64,000 nt of DNA from Isoetes taiwanensis (taxonomy: Eukaryota > Streptophyta > Lycopodiopsida > Isoetales > Isoetaceae): assembly GCA_021234155.1 (NCBI GenBank), contig JAJEKV010000335.1, positions 186,001 to 250,000 on the forward strand. The letters run 5' to 3'. The notes under the pieces are model-generated. The model was not told the DNA's origin. It did not search any database and saw only the letters and a list, made by a program, of their open reading frames with translations. Both the position numbers and the translations under genes were made by a program. Shown here in pieces: positions 1 through 11,385 of the stretch (its first letter is position 1; every line of letters starts with the position of its first letter).

Positions 1-1390
1 CCTAAAAAAAAGGGACTACATTGTTTCTTTTTCTCTAATGCATCAACTTTGTACTTGGAACAAGAAAGAAAGTACATATTTCTATTTGAAATATCTTAAA
101 GTTAGTACATACATTGATGTTGAATTTCGGGCTAATCTATCCATTTTTCCAAGCCCACTCTATCTTAGGTTTAGCTAATCGATGTCGTGATGGATATGTC
201 TGGAGGTAAAGGTTTGGCTATTCAACCTAGGGCGGCAAAAAAATTGGGTTAAAATTTTCTTTCTTTTGGGCATTTTTTCCATTTACTTTAGCCGTTTTTC
301 TTGGCAAAACTGCTACAAAATAGCCATTTGGCTAACCTTAGCCATTATTTTATTCCATGTTATCATTGGTTATGCGTATGATTGAAATACATGCGCATGT
401 AGGCGAATAGCTTAAACAGAAAAAAAAAAAAAAAAAAAAAATCTACTGGAAAAAAAAAAAAGAAACGGTGGAGATTTACTTCTTACAAGAATAAACAAAA
501 ATAATAATAATGATAAGGGATATTTATTCTAAGCAACCACAGAATTGGGATTTCCCTGCAGAACCTTTATCATTTGCCTATATACAATATGGTCTCCTTT
601 TCCTCATGCCTATTTATATTATATACAAGAAACTTATCACGGCGGCCAAGGCCGCCGCGAACGTTTCTCTTCCCCAACTCGTCTATACATGCTAGAACAT
701 GCAGAATTTGAACCTGCATTTTGTTGCCTTGTGTTCAGTGCCCGCACATCAAGGCTGGTGCTTCACAATTGGCTTTTGGATTTAGTGTTTGAAACTCGTA
801 TAGATCTTTAAAATTTCAGTGCTCTCCAAGTCTTTGATTAAGGCTTCACGTGAAAACTTCTAGTTGTTAAAGACAGCATCCTACTGGGAACTCAGCATAT
901 TTTGATCATGACAACTACAGATAAAGTATTTCGATAAATCAAATACGTAGATTGTATTAGCACCTAATACTATGATCCTTGTTTACATCTTCAAGGCCAG
1001 CTTCAACCATGTTTTTCTCAGCCAACTGCACCCCTTTGACGTTTACATTTTTTAGATAGTGCATTTGCCTTTAGAATCGAAAACAAAAGATAAACCCTTC
1101 AGATTGAAAAGGAGCAGTCTGACCGAAGACTGCTCCTTCGTTGCAGAATGGAACCAATGTTCTCCAATCTCATTGATGCCTGAAGCACTAATATTTATCT
1201 CGGATCTAGGGTAAAGCGGTAATATATTTAGAGGCATTACTTATATTCCCTAAGAATGAATGTCTATACCTAATGTATTAGCTTGATCCTAGCAAACCAC
1301 AAAAGAATTAATGCCCTCCTGAGATGGCTAATATAGACTAATCAGGATTAACAACTTTAAATCACTGTAACTTGTGCTTCTGTCCATGTT
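1..1390. other. AT-rich flank without recognisable gene
   Basis: Low-complexity, AT-rich DNA with adenine tracts at about 421-443 and 450-460. Short open frames here show no codon pattern or motif that I recognise. Part of it may be the 5' LTR or leader of the Ty3 copy that starts near 1972. The matching 3' LTR is not in the window, so LTR limits cannot be set. Confidence 0.4.
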
Positions 1391-1405
1391 TGCATATGTC
1401 TGCAA

Positions 1406-1600
1406 GTGCATTACATCGCCTTCGTGGAAGAAGGAGAGCCCTATGATTCAACTAAAGGCTTGGAAATAGTCAATATCCTCCGTGAGCGCGCCTATGAGCA
1501 CCTTCGACAAACTCTTCGTCGTACCTGGGATTACTGGGACATGACAACGGAAGCTTATGCCGACGCCAATGACCATTTATGGCAGCTTTTTACGCCCTAA
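1406..1600 (+). CDS. Short hypothetical ORF, 64 aa
   Basis: A 64-residue open frame with a natural-looking mix of charged and aromatic residues (for example RRTWDYWDMTTEAY near its end). It lies between featureless DNA and the Ty3 gag region and could be an exon relic or an LTR-internal ORF. An AATAAA signal follows at 1858-1863. No family is recognised and no function is assigned. Confidence 0.25.
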   Translation: MHYIAFVEEGEPYDSTKGLEIVNILRERAYEHLRQTLRRTWDYWDMTTEAYADANDHLWQLFTP

Positions 1601-1857
1601 GAGACCTTTTTAATTTACTTACCATTAGTCCTACGTTAGATTACCAGTACGTTATCATCCAGGCATGGGCTCGCTACAAGGTAGTCAGGGCAGTACGGGA
1701 GAGCATCCGTTACTCTATCCTGTACCCTTTTGCGCAGCCCTAGGCCTGATTTCTTCAGTTTTGCAGTTGTTATGGCTAAGTGTGAGTTGGTTGCCATTTG
1801 TGTTGTACAACTTTAAGTTTTGTAACTACCTCCAATGTAACTACCACTTTGACTTAT

Positions 1858-1863
1858 AATAAA
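1858..1863 (+). terminator. Possible polyadenylation signal AATAAA
   Basis: AATAAA followed by T-rich DNA, about 110 bases upstream of the gag-like frame. If 1406-1935 belongs to a 5' LTR, this would be the LTR polyadenylation signal. A weak tRNA-Met-like primer-site remnant (TGATATCGCTG, about 1939) follows. Both readings are tentative. Confidence 0.3.
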
Positions 1864-1971
1864 GATCTTTTCTTTAATTCTCTTGTACCGTCCTTATTAT
1901 TGTTTCCTAGTACTACTCAAATGATCTTCTTGTGACACTTGATATCGCTGTAATTCTGCTTATATTTTTCT

Positions 1972-3327
1972 ATGGTCAATATAGACGGTGCACGTAACGC
2001 CTCATGGCAGACACCCTCGAATGCTAGTAGACTAACACCTGAGCAAGAACTTATGTTGATGAAGAGGCAGTTAGTCGAGCTACAGGCTTATGTGTTAAAT
2101 GCCAATCCACCACAGCATATGCAGGAGGACGGACCGGAGTTACCTTCGTTACCACCAAGTCCACCACCACGGCATGACCACACTGGAGCAGTGCCCTGTA
2201 CCCACTTCAAAGGAGGCACCGTTCCAAACGTCGTCGAAGCTCCTCTACAGATAGTGCCACATCCTCACAATCAGCCACTTCTGTGTTTTTAGAGTCGTCT
2301 ATAACATCTGGTGACCATGCAAAGCGCCGGAACAAGGAATGCAAGTAAAGGCGGTTGTCTGACCATAATCGATTATATGGAAAAAGCAGGAAATTGGCCC
2401 GGTTTGATGGGAAATCTAGAGGCGAAAGCTGAATGCGAGTCCCGGGTGGGACGAGATGAAGGAGTTTGGGAAATCCTATGGGATGAGGAGAAAAGATACA
2501 GGAAAAAGTTGCCACTACAAACCTTACGAGGGGGCGCCATTATTTGGTGGAAGGGCTATGCTAGAGCCAAGCATCCGGGACGTAAGCCGATGCAAATTCA
2601 AAAAGTTTGCCAAAGCTTTTAAGTCGCATTATGTGCCGATGCGCACAAATGCCAACAAATTCGAGACTTTTACAGGTTGGAGCAGAAGGGTATGTCAGTT
2701 CAGGCTTACACAGATGAATTCATGCGCTTGAGGCTGTATGTTCCCGGAATGAACGAGAAGAGGGTGGTGGAGGGCTATATTGAAGGGTTGGCCCCCTCAA
2801 TTAAACGAATGGTTAAGGCCATATACCCGAAGTCAGTTGCAGAGGCTGAGGCTAAGGCATTGAGCCTTGAGGAGGAAACACCAAGAAACCAGTACCAATG
2901 CCCCGCCTCTTACTCCCAGCCATGCCCGTACACACCTTACAAGCCCCGCTCACCAAGTCCGGGGCCCTCTCAGCACAACTCTTACGGCCGCCAGGAAAAG
3001 AAAGTCACCTTCAGCATGCCCGACAAACCGAACAATGTCGATAAGGAAGTTAGGAACCTCTTACAGTCTATTCCCAAAGAGGCCCGAGAGCAGCTCCGCA
3101 GAGATAAGGCATGGTACAGGTGTATGCGGCCCGGACACTTCATGCAAAATTGCCCTTATGTCACCTGGTACGCGGTGGCCATGGCCGGAGCCTCGATTGG
3201 GGCGATCTCGAGTCTACACCACTGCCGAGGAGGAGGCTCCGAGTATATTCCGCGGTCGTCCCATATCCTTGCAGACCATAGAAACCGGCAATCTTTGAAA
3301 GTTAGCCTGCCGTTATTTCCACCATAG
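1972..3327 (+). pseudogene. gag: Ty3 gag, frameshifted
   Basis: The nucleocapsid/capsid precursor of the Ty3 copy. It can be followed through three frames: an N-terminal part from 1972 with a proline-rich stretch, a middle part around 2456-2700 (FKKFAKAFKSHYV), and a clean 216-aa frame from 2677 to 3327 with the capsid-type segment MEQKGMSVQAYTDEFMRLR. Near 3110-3155 lies a zinc-knuckle remnant, YRCMRPGHFMQNCP. The first cysteine expected for a CCHC knuckle is missing (a Trp/Tyr pair stands there). The frameshifts suggest a dead copy or assembly errors. Confidence 0.7.
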
Positions 3328-3804
3328 ATCAAGTACACGATAAGCCTTTCATAATTCTTATGGATCGGGGAAGTACACATAATTTTGCATCTCCTAGAAT
3401 GGCCGGGTATTGCGGCTTGAGACTTTGAGGTCGGTAGAAACCTGTCACTTTTAGCGATGGTAAAATCAGACATACTCATGGCCGTCGCATTAACCTTAAA
3501 AATGCATTTTGCCGGTGCACCGGTTGCATTGGGTGCGAGTTAATGGATATTGGCAAATATGATCGATTGTTGGTTTGGAATTCTCGGCATCCGCAAAAGC
3601 CAATATAGGCTGCGAAAAGCGGGAGGTTACCTTCAACGCGGCTAATGGAGCCAGCGTAACTATAAAAGGTGATTCCTTAAACCCCATTATGCGTCTATGT
3701 CCATCGAGGCGGTTAAATAAGGCTATACGCAAGGATAAGCTACTTTGCGTTATCGGACTTGCATCCATTGAGTCGGATGCTAAGCGAAGCAAGTAGTTGA
3801 TGCG
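3328..3804 (+). pseudogene. Ty3 aspartic protease region, broken
   Basis: About 11 residues recognisable near 3360-3400 (DRGSTHNFASP) match the active-site segment of retrotransposon aspartic proteases, normally D-S/T-G-S. Here Arg replaces the Ser/Thr of the catalytic triad. The rest of the domain is spread over frames and ends before the RT N-terminal frame at 3805. RT1 keeps the intact form DSGSSHNFASP at the equivalent place. Confidence 0.6.
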
Positions 3805-4510
3805 TTGCGAGAGAGCATTGCTAGTCTCCTCAGGGAATTTACCGATCTCTTTCCAGACGAGATCCAGAAACTTCCTCCATTCAGAAGGGTAGAATGTGAG
3901 ATAGCTTTGGAACCGGTACAAAGCCTACCGGTAAGGCCCCGTGCACGTATGAGTCCCCACGAAGTTGGCGAGCTTAGAAGCAACTCGGGGAGTTACTAAA
4001 TCTAGGCTTCATCGGCCTAGTGTTTCACCTTTTGGCACTCCTATCCTTTTTGTTAAGAAAAAGGATGGCTCCCTGAGGATGTGTATTGACTATCGGCAGC
4101 TCAACAAGCATACGATCAAGAATCGCTATGCTTTGCCGAGAGCAGACGATCTTATGGACCAGTTGCAAGGGGCCAGGTATTTCTCAAAGATTGACTTACG
4201 CTCCGGATATCATCAGATAAGAATTAAAGAGGAGGACATCCATAAATCTGCCTTCCGCACTAGATATGGACATTATAAATTTACCGTTATGCCTTTTGGA
4301 TTAACTAATGCCCCCGCAACTTTCATGCGATTGATGAATGATGTCTTCCGACAATACTTGGATGATTTTGTTGTTATTTTTTTTGACGACATTCTCATCT
4401 ATAGTAAGACTCTGGAGGAGCATGAGAAACATCTTCAGTTGGCCATACAAGAGCTAAGACGTCACTAGCTCTTTGCCAAGTTCTCTAAGTGCAAGTTTGC
4501 CACTCCAAAG
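3805..4510 (+). CDS. Ty3 reverse transcriptase, one frameshift and one TAG
   Basis: The N-terminal RT approach ([20 protein letters not shown]) lies in the frame from 3805. A one-base loss near 4010 moves the rest to 3965-4468. There the fingers/palm motifs are clear: [20 protein letters not shown], then [20 protein letters not shown], and the catalytic box [11 protein letters not shown] (FFDD in the place of YxDD). A TAG follows RRH at 4467 where other copies have Gln or Arg, and the frame continues as LFAKFSKC. The same TAG exists in copy 2. Synthesises cDNA from element RNA in virus-like particles. Confidence 0.85.
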
Positions 4511-5545
4511 GTGGATTATTTGGGACATGTCATTTCAGCAGAGGGAATTGCTACAAATCCAGCAAAGATAGAGGCAGTGAAGGATTGGCCCATCCCAGGT
4601 AATGTTTCAGAGGTCCGAAGTTTCTTAGGATTAGCAGGATATTACCGAAAATTTGTGAAGGATTTTGCAAAGATTGCAGCACCTCTTACTGATCTTACAA
4701 AGCATGAGAAGGTGAAGGATTGGATTGAGCATTGGAAAGCAAAGGTCCAGGGAAGTTTTCAGAAGCTTAAGGATGCTTTAACGTCAGCACCAGTCCTCAC
4801 ATTGCCGGACCCCGAAAAGGATAAACTAGTAGCAACGGATGCCAGTAAGATTGCTACCGGTGGAGTCCTCATGCAGGAGGGGAGGGTAATTGCCTATGAT
4901 TCAAAGAAAATGAATGAGACTGAACAGCGATACCCTACCCATGATCGGGAGTTGTTGGCCATTGTCCGCGCTCTGCGTATATGGAGACACTACCTTCTTG
5001 GTAGAAGATTTCAGCTTGATACGGATCATCAGAGTCTCCGTTATCTATCAACCCAGCCGAATCTCAACCTCCGTCAGAGAAGATGGATGGAATTTTTAGA
5101 GGAGTATGATTTTGAGATTATGTATAAGCCTGGGAAATACAATGTGGTTGCGGATGCATTGTCACGTCATCCCTTGGTAACCCGCACCCATTGTAATGCA
5201 ATTTCCACACTCACCAGTGAGTTCGGAAAACAGATAGAGCAGACCATGGTCACGGATCCAGAGTTCCGTGATATGTGGGATAGTTTGGCTAAGGAGGCAC
5301 GCACAGATAAAGAACGTGAAGCTTTCCGTTCCTATAAGAAAGAGGGCAATTTGTTATATCACAAAGATAAGTTATGTGTACCTGAGACTTCAGGAGTGCG
5401 TAAACTAATTCTTCATGATACACACAATAGCCCTATAGCTGGACATGCAGGTTTCATGAAGACCTACTTTAAGATCCGCTCCAGTTATTTTTGGCCTTCC
5501 ATGAAGGACATTGCCAGGTACATTAAACAGTGTCAGGTGTGTTAG
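4511..5545 (+). CDS. Ty3 RT thumb, RNase H and integrase zinc domain
   Basis: A 344-aa open stretch, the longest clean pol frame in the window. It begins with the RT connection ([20 protein letters not shown]). RNase H follows with [19 protein letters not shown] (first catalytic Asp) and TDHQSLRYL (later Asp). The integrase HHCC zinc-binding domain comes last: [17 protein letters not shown], ending in CQVC before a TAG at 5543. The TAG is most simply a CAG (Gln) changed to TAG and is present in copy 2 as well. Confidence 0.9.
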   Translation: MDYLGHVISAEGIATNPAKIEAVKDWPIPGNVSEVRSFLGLAGYYRKFVKDFAKIAAPLTDLTKHEKVKDWIEHWKAKVQGSFQKLKDALTSAPVLTLPDPEKDKLVATDASKIATGGVLMQEGRVIAYDSKKMNETEQRYPTHDRELLAIVRALRIWRHYLLGRRFQLDTDHQSLRYLSTQPNLNLRQRRWMEFLEEYDFEIMYKPGKYNVVADALSRHPLVTRTHCNAISTLTSEFGKQIEQTMVTDPEFRDMWDSLAKEARTDKEREAFRSYKKEGNLLYHKDKLCVPETSGVRKLILHDTHNSPIAGHAGFMKTYFKIRSSYFWPSMKDIARYIKQCQVC

Positions 5546-6125
5546 CAAATCAAGGCTGAGCAATTAAGGATTCCAGGAGAGTTGCAACCTCTCGATGTGC
5601 CCAATGCTAAGTGGGAAGTGATAACCATGGATTTCATTGTGGGCCTTCCACGTACTCTCCATGGATATGATGCATTGATGGTAGTGGTCGACAAATTGTC
5701 GAAAATGGCTCATTTCTTACCATGTCGTACCACAAATACAGCCTTCGATACCGCTTTGCTGTTTACAAAGGAGATCTTCAGATTGCATAGAATGCCACGA
5801 GTTATTGTATCCGACCGGGATCCCAAATTCGTAAGTGCATTCTGGAAAGATTTCTTTGCCACCATTCAAACCAAGCTTGCTATGAGTACGGCATATCATC
5901 CTCGGGGCCGGATGGTCGGGCGGAGCGTACCAATCGCATTATAGATGATATGCTACGAAGTTATGTGTGGAGTAAGCAATCACAATGGGCTGACTATATT
6001 TATTTGGTTGAATTTGCCTACAACAGCATGAAACAGGAGTCTTCCAGAATGTTTCCCTTCATGATTAATTATGGTTATCAATGCCTCACTCCCGACACAT
6101 GGCATAATACTGTTTCTAAGGTGGA
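5546..6125 (+). pseudogene. Ty3 integrase core, cut by RT3 insertion
   Basis: The integrase catalytic core follows the TAG: ITMDFIVGLPRT carries the first Asp of the D,D-35-E triad, and VIVSDRDPKFVSAFWKDFF the second. The Glu region is blurred by a shift near 5905 (HPRGRMVGRS where HPxxDGQTER is usual). The frame from 5950 (YVWSKQSQWADYIYLVEFAY) continues towards the C-terminal domain and stops at TWHNTVSKVDV, where the RT3 LTR starts. No chromodomain is left on this side. Confidence 0.8.
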
Positions 6126-7635
6126 TGTGACGTCCCCTACTCATTATCGATGTCGACCGTGTATACAAGCGGGAGTTCATCCCCGCACCAGCTCCACACA
6201 GCGATCTGGGGCCCTCCACATATCACGGTGACCGCCTAGGGTCCACGATGGGAAGAGTGAAGGGGTCATTTTATCCCGTCTCCCTCGGGGCCTACCTAGG
6301 CTGAGCGGAAGCGTAAACATACACGTCGAGTAACATAACATCATATATCCACCTCGAAGGGTGGCACATCAACATCTGCATAGACAAAGATCAGCACAAT
6401 ACAAGGAAGTTCCTACCCAAGGCTCGGACTCGGGGGATGGATGACAAGCTTGGGTCTCCGTGAGTTCGGTCTTGGGCGAGAATCATGACAATGGATTGGG
6501 CTGGCATAAGAACATGGCTTAGGGTTGTCCACTCCATCCGCCCCTCCCAGGTGCACACTTTGCGAGTAGGTTGAAAAGTGTTGAGACTGGCCAGCTTGGC
6601 CCAGGGTGCATAGCCAAAGGGGCTATTCACGGGGGTTACATCTCCCGGTCCCGATGGGGGGCGGTAGGGATCACTCCCTCCGAGGAGATCTACATGCTGA
6701 CCCAAGGTGACTAGAGGGCCTTTGCCCTTATTCGACTTAACCCTTTGGAAGGTGAACTCCACCCCGGGTGTCGAGAGCCCATGCCTTACCCACACTCGGT
6801 GGCAAGCCATTAGACCTAGTCACTCTGATCCTTGGTAGACCTTACACACGGAGGGATGGGTCAAGGGTGAAACATCGAACCTCATTTTAAGCGGTCTGGC
6901 CCCTTCACCCACAACGGGTGGGCTCCTGTGCACAGGCCGAATTCTAGTAATGCACTAAGAGGGACTAGCTAGGAGCATCATCTACTAAGCTTTAAGTCTC
7001 TACCCCCTTCCCAATACAATGAGTCCACAGAATACATCCGTCCATCATATCAACATAAGTAATAAGAACTAATCTAATTCATAGAGTTAGGTTCTTTTAG
7101 TTAGAGTCAATCTCGGGATGCAGCTTGGCTACTAATGATGATTTAATAGGCTAAACCTCTTTGGTTGAAGGCTGGAATAAGGTTTAGGCTATTCAATCGA
7201 CCAAATACGATCCTTGGTTCACTCCTCTCGATCCAAAGGCGTCCATGTCTACGTTACGCCCGGGATGCGGTGGGAGGGATGATCGACAAGCTTTGGGGCG
7301 CCGCGGGCAGATCGTGGGAGTTGGAATTGACTCCTCGGTAGCCTTGAACCCGAGACTCGGAAGGTGCGTGGGCGAAAAAGGGAATGTTAGGGTTTGGTGC
7401 CTTATGTAGGCTATCGGTTAGGTTTAGGGTTTCCATGACCCTTGGTCTACCTTTAATGGGTTAAAAGGTCTAAAGGGTGCGCATTGCTAAGGTAATGCGC
7501 ACCATTGCAAGTTGCCCCCTAGAGGCGTCCTTGCTTAAGGTACACGTCGCGTACACGTCAACTGGGCGGCATGTACGCAGCGTGGCCAAATATGGTATAC
7601 GTCTTGAGGCCGTATATCATCTTTGGAGCGTCACA
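6126..7635 (-). repeat. 3' LTR of RT3
   Basis: In minus-strand orientation it starts TGTGACG (7635 downwards) and ends CGTCACA (at 6126), the same 7-bp inverted ends as the RT1 LTRs. Internal blocks match RT1, such as the segment just before the end reading ATGAGTAGGGGACGTCACA. It is about 1.51 kb against 1.64-1.66 kb in RT1, and diverged mainly in its first 200 bases. No second copy of this LTR exists in the window, since RT3 lacks its 5' end. Confidence 0.85.
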
Positions 7636-7653
7636 TTCTTCCCCCTTGAATTG
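7636..7653 (-). promoter_or_regulatory. Polypurine tract of RT3
   Basis: Directly inside the 3' LTR the minus strand reads CAATTCAAGGGGGAAGAA, a purine run in the exact position of the plus-strand primer of LTR retrotransposons. RT1 has the same sequence type (AAGGTGGGGAGAA) next to its 3' LTR. Confidence 0.8.
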
Positions 7654-8465
7654 ATCTTTGTCCATGACATGGTGGGTCTCCCCACCTTGGAATCTTCTTA
7701 ACCTGCAATCAACGTCATGCATACGACATACTTATTATTATAGTTATACTTTTAATAGGATTACCTCAAGGTAATATTTATAGAACATTATTATACTATT
7801 ATTCAATCCACTAGTTATCACTTATGTCGTTACAACAATAAGTCGTAATGTTTTGGTTTATCATGATATATACAATTATTCTTCGAGGTACTCTTTATTC
7901 CTTGCAACACATTACAACAAAATTGTGTTGCAAGTTTTCGTAGTTCGACCTCCTGGCCCTCCGGAGCGCTCTATTGGCCTGCAGGTCAACACTACGTTAG
8001 TACCATTTTTAATTATTTATAAATTTGGTTATAAGGGAACCACCCCACCTATCTACATGAATGCATGGCTAATCTCCCGGCGTAGGAAGATGATGTTTCT
8101 TCCATCGTGGCCGAGGAGACAGCACCCTATCATGCCTATATGGCGCTCATGCCTACACCTTTAGTGGCCCAACGTGGAGGATAGGGTCCTTCTTGTATAT
8201 GGAGCGTGAAGGATAGAGTCCTCCCCGTAGGCATTGGCTAGAGGTGCTTTCCCTATCAATGCATTTCCTGAATGACCTCTTATCTCTCGAGGTCGTCTAC
8301 TCCCGTGGGACAGAAGTAGACTTTCCAAGCGGCACCGCGGTCATGCCTACATTGGCATTACACCACGTCCTAGAGATCACCGTAGTAATCTCATCATCGG
8401 TAACAACGCATGCAACCCTTACCTCATAGGTTGCATGCGTAGATTATACTTAACTAAGCAAGCTA
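7654..8465 (-). other. RT3 3' untranslated region
   Basis: About 800 bases between the chromodomain stop and the polypurine tract. It matches the RT1 stretch 32179-33031 in patches, for example the block containing CTACGTTAGTACCATTT. It holds an imperfect inverted repeat around 7900-7935 (TTGCAACACA with TGTGTTGCAA). No coding frame is convincing. Confidence 0.55.
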
Positions 8466-9248
8466 TTAGTCTACACAAATCGACATGCCTGAGCCGATTT
8501 CTTCGGAGATGACCTTGCCGTCCCATTGCTCCATAAACTGTGGGTATTGTTTTTCCAGATCTCTTTTAAGTACCCATGTCGCGTCTTCCACTAGCAAGTG
8601 TTTCCACTTGACCAAGTATTGGAGGAACTCCGATCTCCTTGTTTTCTTGAAGGCTTTATCAAGAATTAGCTCTGGAACTATTTCTAACTGCTCTTCTGTC
8701 ATTTCCAACATCGTTGGAGTGTCCAAAACTTCCTCTGGATTAGGAGTATGCTTCTTCAGCAGACTCACGTGGAAGACTTTGTGGATTTTTAAGTGTGCTG
8801 GCAAGTCTAACTTGTAGGATTGGTTACCCACTCTCTGGACTATTCTGAAGGGTCCAGCCCACCTTGGAGCAAGCTTCTTGCAATTTCCGATGCGGAGTTT
8901 CGCCTGCTTTACCTTGATCTTGAGCCATACATCATCTCCGACTTGGAATTCTCTGACTGTCCGATGTTTGTCGGCAATGCTCTTCTGCCGACTCCTTGCT
9001 GCTAGAAGGTACCCTCGAACTTCTTCCACAAGCTGCTGCATGTCGCTCAACATTTGCTGCGAAACTTCCACTTTTGACACGGGATTGTGCCAAGTGTCTG
9101 GTGTTAGGCATTGGTAGCCGTAGTTGATCATAAATGTCGACATTTGGAATGATTCCTGCTTGGTGCTATTGTATGCAAACTCGACCAAGTGAATAAATTC
9201 CTCCCACATACCTTGCTTGTTCGGACATAGTTTGGACATGTCTTCCAA
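8466..9248 (-). CDS. RT3 integrase C-terminus with chromodomain
   Basis: A clean 260-aa minus-strand frame. It starts in the integrase C-terminal half (EEFIHLVEFAYNSTKQESFQ) and passes the GPF/Y-type segment LAPRWAGPFRIVQRVG. It ends in a chromodomain: ILDKAFKKTRRSEFLQYLVK, then WKHLLVEDATWVLKRDL. In chromoviruses such a domain binds modified H3 tails and steers integration to matching chromatin. It is the best-preserved pol part of RT3. The RT1 equivalent is broken at 31960-32178. Confidence 0.85.
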   Translation of the reverse strand: MEDMSKLCPNKQGMWEEFIHLVEFAYNSTKQESFQMSTFMINYGYQCLTPDTWHNPVSKVEVSQQMLSDMQQLVEEVRGYLLAARSRQKSIADKHRTVREFQVGDDVWLKIKVKQAKLRIGNCKKLAPRWAGPFRIVQRVGNQSYKLDLPAHLKIHKVFHVSLLKKHTPNPEEVLDTPTMLEMTEEQLEIVPELILDKAFKKTRRSEFLQYLVKWKHLLVEDATWVLKRDLEKQYPQFMEQWDGKVISEEIGSGMSICVD

Positions 9249-9560
9249 TATACGTTGATACGCTCCGTTTGCCCATCCGTCTCACGTGGATGATAGGCGT
9301 GCTCATGGATAGCCGTTCCAATCGTTGTGAAGAGATCACGCCGGAAGGCGATGAACCGGATCTCGGCCGGAGATAATTTCCTTGGCATGCCATGGAGTGC
9401 GAAGATCTCTTTGGTGAAGAGCTTTGCGTATCCATAATTTGTGTCCGTGGTCTGCAAGGCACAAAATGGGCCATCTTCGACAACTTGTCGACCCACGACC
9501 ATCAAGGCATCCTTACCTCTTCTTGTCGCCTTGGCGGTCTGTTATAAAGTCCATCTTCGA
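9128..9560 (-). pseudogene. RT3 integrase catalytic core, frameshifted
   Basis: Overlapping minus frames carry the integrase core: VDKLSKMAHFVPCRP-like text, LFTKEIFALHGMPR, then the region that should read SDRDPKF but is shifted (LSPAEIRFIAFRRDLFTTIG). HAYHPRETDGQTERIN near 9265 is the DGQTER segment beside the catalytic Glu. It joins the frame of 9248-8466. At least two one-base changes separate the pieces. Confidence 0.7.
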
Positions 9561-9679
9561 TGACCTCCCACTTAGCGTTTGGCACCGCTAATGGTTCCAA
9601 TGCCTCTGGAATTCGAAGTTGTTACGCCGCCGCTTTCTTTGGCATAGTGACCTCCTTGATGTGGCGGGCTATCGCTTCT

Positions 9680-10500
9680 TCATTCCGGCCAATAGTAGCT
9701 GCTTTCACTTTTAAAGTATGTCTTCATGAATCTGGCGTGGCCAGCTATTGGGTTGTTGTGGGTGTCGTGGAGGATCAACTTTCTTACTCTCCAGATGATT
9801 AGGCATGCACAACTTGTTCTTATGGTATAGGAGGTTACCTTCCTTTTTAAAATTTTTGAAGGTTTCCCTCTCCTTATCCGTTCTAAGCCTCCTTGCACAA
9901 GCTTGCCCATACTTCCTTGAAGTCCACATCCGTTGGCAAGGTTTCTTCTATCTTTTTTTTCGAAATCATTTGAAGAGCGCCGAGATTGCGTTGCGATTGC
10001 ACCCTGGTTGTCGGTGGATGCCTTGAAAGCGCATCTGCTACCACATTAAGCTTCCTGGGCTTGTAGACTATCTCAAAGTCGTATTCCTCGAGAAACTCCA
10101 TCCACCTTCGCTGCCTCATATTGAGATGTGGTTGCGTGAATACGTCTTGGAGGCTCACGTGATCGGTGTCAGCTGGAACTTCCTCCCTAAGAGGTAATGC
10201 CTCCCAGATTCTCAAGCATACGACATTAAACGCTAGCAGCTCTTGGTCGTCGTCCGGGTAACATGCGTTTGGCGTCGTTCATCTTCCTTGAGTAAATGCG
10301 CTATTACCCGCTCCTCTTGCATGAGCAACCGCACTTTTTGTGGCTATCTTGCTTGCGTCAGTAAGCCACTAACTTGTCCTTTTAGGGTTTGGCGGGGTTA
10401 AGGCGGGGCGGTTGTCAAAGCTTCCTTTAACAATTCAAATCTTTGCTGGGCTTTCTTGAGCCAAAGGTCTACCCAATTTTCACTTTCTCGCCTTTGTCAA
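9680..10500 (-). pseudogene. RT3 RNase H and integrase zinc domain
   Basis: On the minus strand, RNase H traces ([40 protein letters not shown]) run from about 10215 to 9990. They are followed by the HHCC domain ([20 protein letters not shown]) near 9750. Frames change several times. The residues match RT1 30160-30950 and Ty3 copy 1 4800-5500. Confidence 0.7.
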
Positions 10501-11385
10501 GTGTCGATTGGGGCTGCTATCTTTCTTTGAAGTTCTTCACGAACTTTCTGTAATACCTGCTAGGCCAAGGAAACTTCTGACCTCATGGGCGTTCTTTGGT
10601 GCGGCCATTGGATTCCGCTTCAATCTTGGCGAGTCCGTCGAGATTCGCCTGCGCTGAAATCACATGACCGAGGTATTCCACCTTCTCAGCATTGCGAAGT
10701 GGCACTTGACAACTTGGCGTACAAGCGATGCCTTCTTAACTTCTCGAACACCTTTCTTACGTGTTGTACATGCTCTTCAACGGTTCTTTGTACACGAGAA
10801 TATCGTCGAAGAATACTATCACAAAGGTGTCCAAGTATTCTCACGAAGATGTCGTTCATGAGTCTCATGAGCGTGGCTGGACGTTGGATAGCCCAAATGG
10901 CATTACGGTGAACTTCGTAATGCCCATACAATTTCAAAGCCGTTTTGTGGATGTCCTCTTCCTTTATTCTGATGCGGTGATAACCGACCTTAGGTCGATC
11001 TTGAGAAGACCTTTGCCCTTGGAGCTGATCCATCAAGTCATCCGATCGGGGGAGTGCGTGCTTGTTCTTGATGGTGTGCTTGTTCAATTGTGCGTAATCT
11101 ATGCACATCCTCAAGCTTCCATCCTTCTTCTTGACAAAGAGGATGGGTGCCCCAAATGGTGAGGCAGCTAGGCCTGATGAAGCCTAGATCGAGCAATTCT
11201 TATGCTTGCTTCTTTAGCTCCGTGAGTTCATGTGGTCATTCTATATGGGGCCTTGCTCGTCGGCTTGGTCCCTGGTTCGAGTGCTATCTCACACTCTACT
11301 CCCCTGTAAGGAGGGAGCTTCTCGATCTCATCTGGAAAGAGATCGTGGAACTCCGTGATCAAGTTGGCGATTTGCTTGGGTAACT
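10501..11385 (-). pseudogene. RT3 reverse transcriptase, frameshifted
   Basis: The minus frame 11114-10686 carries [32 protein letters not shown] and [12 protein letters not shown]. The palm motif is shifted (VRILGHLCDSILRRYS where [16 protein letters not shown] is expected). The upstream part from 11385 contains the conserved approach to RT (compare RT1 29274-29543). RT1, RT3 and the Ty3 copy are clearly related in this domain. Confidence 0.7.

Larger units (their letters stand above)
1972..6125 (+). mobile_element. Ty3-type retrotransposon copy 1, interrupted
   Basis: Gag, protease, reverse transcriptase, RNase H and integrase follow in order on the plus strand, the Ty3/Metaviridae order. 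The copy stops inside the integrase at 6125, where the LTR of the minus-strand element RT3 begins (TGTGACG at 6126). A closely related second copy appears at 62341-64000. Both copies share two in-frame TAG codons. Several other one-base shifts are present, so this copy as read is not functional. Confidence 0.85.

Noticed and set aside
4467-5545. Alternative genetic code with TAG read as Gln
   Set aside because: Two TAGs at likely Gln sites are suggestive, but TAG also ends frames normally here (for example 49944-49946), CAG is common, and CHG deamination in an ancestral copy is simpler.
1972-6125. Endogenous pararetrovirus
   Set aside because: Domain order and the presence of an integrase with D,D-E motifs show Ty3-type retrotransposons. 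No movement protein or translational activator region was seen.
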